NCBI GenBank assembly: GCA_017474485.1
Contig: JAFVHO010000205.1
Location: 1 to 39,516, forward strand
DNA: 39,516 bases
Direction of reading: 5' to 3'
Source: Prevotella sp.
GTDB lineage: Bacteria > Bacteroidota > Bacteroidia > Bacteroidales > Bacteroidaceae
Below, in pieces: positions 37,122-39,516 of the stretch (positions are counted from its first letter, which is position 1; the number at the start of each line of letters is the position of its first letter). The notes below the pieces were generated by a model. That model was not told the DNA's origin. It saw nothing but the letters and a program-made list of their open reading frames with translations, and did no database searches. Made by a program: the position numbers and the translations under genes.

Positions 37122-37185
37122 TGTTTTTCATAGTATTAGATTTAAGGTTAACAAAGGTCGGGGGCTCAGCGGAGTCCCTTTTTTT
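37122..37185 (+). ncRNA. Candidate ~64-nt intergenic small RNA
   Basis: A promoter match (37085-37116) and an intrinsic terminator (37161-37185) enclose ~64 nt with no coding frame, in the 350-nt gap between greA and the PAP2 gene, on the strand opposite both. The 5' half is AU-rich and apparently unstructured, the 3' half is the terminator hairpin: a common layout for base-pairing regulatory RNAs. No known RNA family was recognised. Confidence 0.45.
37161..37185 (+). terminator. Strong intrinsic terminator
   Basis: GGGGCTC-AGCG-GAGTCCC (one G-U pair) followed by seven T. Oriented to the + strand only; the minus side has no T-run, so it does not serve the PAP2 gene. Confidence 0.8.
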
Positions 37186-37207
37186 GTCTACATCATGATT
37201 TTCTAGG

Positions 37208-38170
37208 TTAGGGCAGGCGATGCCATAGGGCTTTCAGCGCGAAGTATAGTAGAATACCTGTCATGAGGCCAGCTATGGCGTCGATGGCATAGTGGGCATA
37301 GATATAGACGGTAGAAAGACACATTAATATATAAAAAGGTAGGATAGTGAAGCTGAGCCCTTTGCTGCGTGTGCGTAAGGCCAACAACATGACGACCGTT
37401 GTGACACCTACATGACTGCTGGGAAAAGCAGCGGTGGGGCGCTCACCAGCATCGTGTGTCAGGTCGAGCAGATGATAGAAAAAACCATCCGTCCAGCCTG
37501 GTGCAGCCATCCGTTCGGAGTGCGTCAGAAACCAGTCACCCAGATTGGGGAAGATGCCCTCGGCAATCTTTTCCGTACCAACAGCGAGATAGTAGAATTG
37601 CGGTCCTGTAACTGGTAGAAGCACGAAGACGACATAGTATGCAAAGAAGGAACTAAGCATGACGAAGGCCGTCATTTGGAATTCCTGATAGCGCTTGAAG
37701 AAGTAGTAGAGATAGGTAATGAGCATCAACGGGAAATAGCTGACATAGCCTAAGCACATCAATTCAGAGAACCAACCGTATGGCACTTTCTGCGCAAAGA
37801 GCAGCGAGGGCTGATAACCGAACAGCGACTGTTCCCAACCTGCAAACACATGGTCGAGATTGGGTAGGGCACGATTCATTTCGTAGGTGTCAGGATACCA
37901 CCAACCTAAGAACGCCATCTGTGCCAATACGCGGAAGAATATCGTCAACTTGCAAGGCCAGAGGTAGTAAATGGCCCAGCAAGCCAGCGTAACTAACAGA
38001 AACTGTGCACGACCCTTTAGCATCTCTCCTGGTGCAACCAGTTTGTCCCACAGGATGAGCATCATCAACAAAGTAAATAACAGATAGCCAATGGCTACCC
38101 ATTCAAATGCCAATAATCCTTTCTTGGCTTTTTTATCTCGTATAAAGAGCTCACTAATCTTTATAGCCAT
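37208..38170 (-). CDS. PAP2-superfamily membrane phosphatase/phosphotransferase (IPC-synthase-like)
   Basis: 320-aa inner-membrane protein with ~7-8 helices. PAP2 motifs: RPTAAFPSSHVG (the PSxH signature) and YIYAHYAIDAIAG (the H-X-X-x-D signature with catalytic His and Asp). The long form with N-terminal helices and W/Y-rich loops resembles the PAP2_3 group that includes inositol-phosphorylceramide synthases; generic lipid phosphatases are the alternative. The start overlaps the end of the SDR gene by 10 nt. Bacteroidales make sphingolipids, so a lipid headgroup role is plausible (inference). Confidence 0.85.
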   Translation of the reverse strand: MAIKISELFIRDKKAKKGLLAFEWVAIGYLLFTLLMMLILWDKLVAPGEMLKGRAQFLLVTLACWAIYYLWPCKLTIFFRVLAQMAFLGWWYPDTYEMNRALPNLDHVFAGWEQSLFGYQPSLLFAQKVPYGWFSELMCLGYVSYFPLMLITYLYYFFKRYQEFQMTAFVMLSSFFAYYVVFVLLPVTGPQFYYLAVGTEKIAEGIFPNLGDWFLTHSERMAAPGWTDGFFYHLLDLTHDAGERPTAAFPSSHVGVTTVVMLLALRTRSKGLSFTILPFYILMCLSTVYIYAHYAIDAIAGLMTGILLYFALKALWHRLP

Positions 38171-39153
38171 CCGTTATCCTTATACCATTTAATACTGCGA
38201 CGTACGCCTTCCTCCAGTTTTACTTGTGGTTCGTATCCCAACTCCTGACGTGCAGGTTCAATGTCACAACGCCAATTACGCTGCCGCATGATGTTATACT
38301 TGTCATTGTTGAGGGCCGTTACCTTGCCTGTTAGTCGTCCTACATATTCGCCCACAAAGGTTACTACACGCAATACCCAGATAGGAGCTGTGATACGAAT
38401 CCACCAGGGATTACCCAACTCTTTGCGGATCAGATTGCTAAAGGTGGACGATTGGTAAACTTCGCCGTCGCTTAGGAAATATTTGCGACCAGTCACGCCC
38501 TTCTCACATGCTAAAAAGACGGCCTGCACGACGTCCGTTACATAGACAAAAGTGATGTCCTGCTGCTTGTAGCCCACAGCAAAGTCGGTATGCGACTTGA
38601 TGCTCTTAGCCATCATGAAATAGTCGCGCTCACGAGGACCATAGACACCCGTAGGACGGAGAACAACGTAAGGCAGGTCCTTAACGGTTGCCAACCACTT
38701 TTCTGCCTCCAGCTTACTCTTTCCGTAGGCAGTATTCGGCTTGGCTTCGTCGCTTTCCAAGATTTCTGTGTAGGGCTGTTGTTCACGGATAGCGCCCATA
38801 ATACTGAGACTGCTGATGTAGACGAAGCGTTTGATGCGCATCTGTAATGCCAATAGCACACGTACAAGATTTTGGGTGCCCTCGGTATTGATGCGGTGGA
38901 AGTCGGTCTTTTTCAGACACTTAGTGACGCCTGCAGCATGTACCACATAGTCGAACTGATGGTCTTTCAGCTGCTCGCAGAGCTGTTCTTCCGACGAGAG
39001 GTTCAACTCGATAAAGTGGATGCGTTCGTCCGTCAGAAACTGGCGTGAACTGCTACCACGTACAGCTGCCCACGTCTCGAATCCGCGTCGGAGCGCTTCT
39101 TCCACAATAAAGGAGCCAATGAAACCACTGGCTCCTGTAATTAATATCTTCAC
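38161..39153 (-). CDS. Extended short-chain dehydrogenase/reductase (NAD-dependent epimerase/dehydratase family)
   Basis: 330-aa NAD(P)-binding enzyme. N-terminal Rossmann motif ITGASGFIGSFIV, VVHAAGVTKCL, YISSLSIMG and the catalytic Y-X3-K in AYGKSKLEAEKW, then VVLRPTGVYGPRERDYF. The 3-beta-HSD/dihydroflavonol-reductase-like architecture fits a lipid ketone reductase better than a sugar epimerase, although both are possible. The start codon is GTG at 39153, overlapping the stop of the flotillin gene (GTGA). A 10-nt overlap couples it to the PAP2 gene. An extended SDR of B. thetaiotaomicron (locus BT_0972, as I recall) has been assigned 3-ketosphinganine reductase activity; relationship to this gene is untested. 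Confidence 0.85.
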   Translation of the reverse strand: MKILITGASGFIGSFIVEEALRRGFETWAAVRGSSSRQFLTDERIHFIELNLSSEEQLCEQLKDHQFDYVVHAAGVTKCLKKTDFHRINTEGTQNLVRVLLALQMRIKRFVYISSLSIMGAIREQQPYTEILESDEAKPNTAYGKSKLEAEKWLATVKDLPYVVLRPTGVYGPRERDYFMMAKSIKSHTDFAVGYKQQDITFVYVTDVVQAVFLACEKGVTGRKYFLSDGEVYQSSTFSNLIRKELGNPWWIRITAPIWVLRVVTFVGEYVGRLTGKVTALNNDKYNIMRQRNWRCDIEPARQELGYEPQVKLEEGVRRSIKWYKDNGWL

Positions 39154-39516
39154 TTCTTCTTTCCTGTTATGTTGTCGACAGCATCGCGGGCCTCGTCATT
39201 GAGGTTGATGTTGCGGTTTACTTTGGCATCGATGGTGCCAGCACGCATGATGTCGGCCATATCAACGCCAGTTGCCGACTTAAGTACATCGAAAGCCTGC
39301 TTGATGGCAACGGGTACGCCACCGCTCATGGCTGCCACGCCAGCACCGCTGTCTTGTCCTCCGCTATAGACGTGAACATCCTTGATGGCTGAGATAGGCT
39401 TAGCCACGTTCTCGACCACCTGAGGTAATACCTCAATCATCATCTGCATGACGGCAGCATTGTTATACTTCTTATAAGCCTCGGCCTTCTTGTCCATGGC
39501 CTGAGCTTCGGCCTCA
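39150..39516 (-). CDS. Flotillin-like SPFH protein (C-terminal part)
   Basis: The last ~121 residues of a flotillin; the frame runs off the window end. MDKKAEAYKKYNNAAVMQMM and VLPQVVENVAKPISAIKDVHVY are characteristic of the flotillin C-terminus, where an EA-rich coiled coil (EAEAQA just upstream) ends in a conserved helix. The final ~60 residues are Gly/Ala-rich and then polar (ARDAVDNITGKKK). Flotillins organise membrane microdomains. Its TGA overlaps the GTG of the SDR gene, so flotillin, SDR and PAP2 form one transcript, an arrangement consistent with membrane-lipid homeostasis (inference). Confidence 0.9.
   Translation of the reverse strand, partial: EAEAQAMDKKAEAYKKYNNAAVMQMMIEVLPQVVENVAKPISAIKDVHVYSGGQDSGAGVAAMSGGVPVAIKQAFDVLKSATGVDMADIMRAGTIDAKVNRNINLNDEARDAVDNITGKKK

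Noticed and set aside
36855..37207. tRNA or small protein gene in the greA/PAP2 gap
   Set aside because: No cloverleaf or T-loop motif and no frame with a start and family motif; the gap is explained by promoters, leader hairpins and the candidate small RNA.

Overview
The window looks like chromosomal DNA of a Bacteroidales bacterium, most likely a Prevotella-like species. The grounds are a SusC/SusD pair, Bacteroidetes promoters of the TTTG-N19-21-TAnnTTTG type in front of most transcription units, a GH30 enzyme ending in a sorting-tail-like segment typical of the phylum, and LTA-synthase-like and LicD-type envelope genes in a Gram-negative setting. No rRNA, tRNA, insertion sequence, prophage or CRISPR array was seen. 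The genus is inference.

Layout. (1) 1-5712 (+): the end of a xylan-type utilisation operon: SusC (partial), SusD, secreted GH30, then a terminator. (2) 5848-6501 (+): DUF4294 gene with its own promoter. (3) 9738-6529 (-): Lrp regulator, a C26 gamma-glutamyl hydrolase/M19 dipeptidase fusion, and an M28 glutaminyl-cyclase-like lipoprotein. (4) 10897-9843 (-): aroQ and an O-methyltransferase, divergent from xerD (10946-11869, +). (5) 19053-11919 (-): DUF3737, PatB/MalY-type C-S lyase, OPT transporter, GH28, GH43; the first four are joined by ATGA stop/start overlaps. (6) 19129-26063 (+): miaB, MsbA-like ABC exporter and two LTA-synthase-family enzymes. (7) 26939-26320 (-): ParE-like toxin with an unrecognised partner. 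(8) 27090-35170: surface-glycan/lipid A block of glycosyltransferases, LpxL-like acyltransferase, LicD, DegT aminotransferase and a polyprenyl-phosphate glycosyltransferase, transcribed from several divergent promoters. (9) 36854-35185 (-): greA, HIT protein, LicC-like nucleotidyltransferase. (10) 39516-37208 (-): flotillin-like protein (partial), extended SDR and a PAP2 enzyme. The only gene-free stretch above 300 bases, 36855-37207, holds the greA promoter and leader and a candidate small RNA on the opposite strand.

The most unusual property is pervasive short-period repetition. Arrays with exact 7-, 8-, 9-, 11- and 21/22-bp periods sit inside signal peptides, protein linkers, intercistronic gaps and convergent 3' gaps. 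Some units are 17-19-nt palindromes with unrelated sequences but a shared geometry (6-7-bp arms, 5-7-nt loop). One palindromic array lies inside a coding region, and its three copies are read in three different frames. Other points are a two-fold symmetric divergent promoter, two nearly leaderless glycosyltransferase genes, and a greA leader with competing hairpins.

All calls come from reading the sequence by eye; no database search was run.
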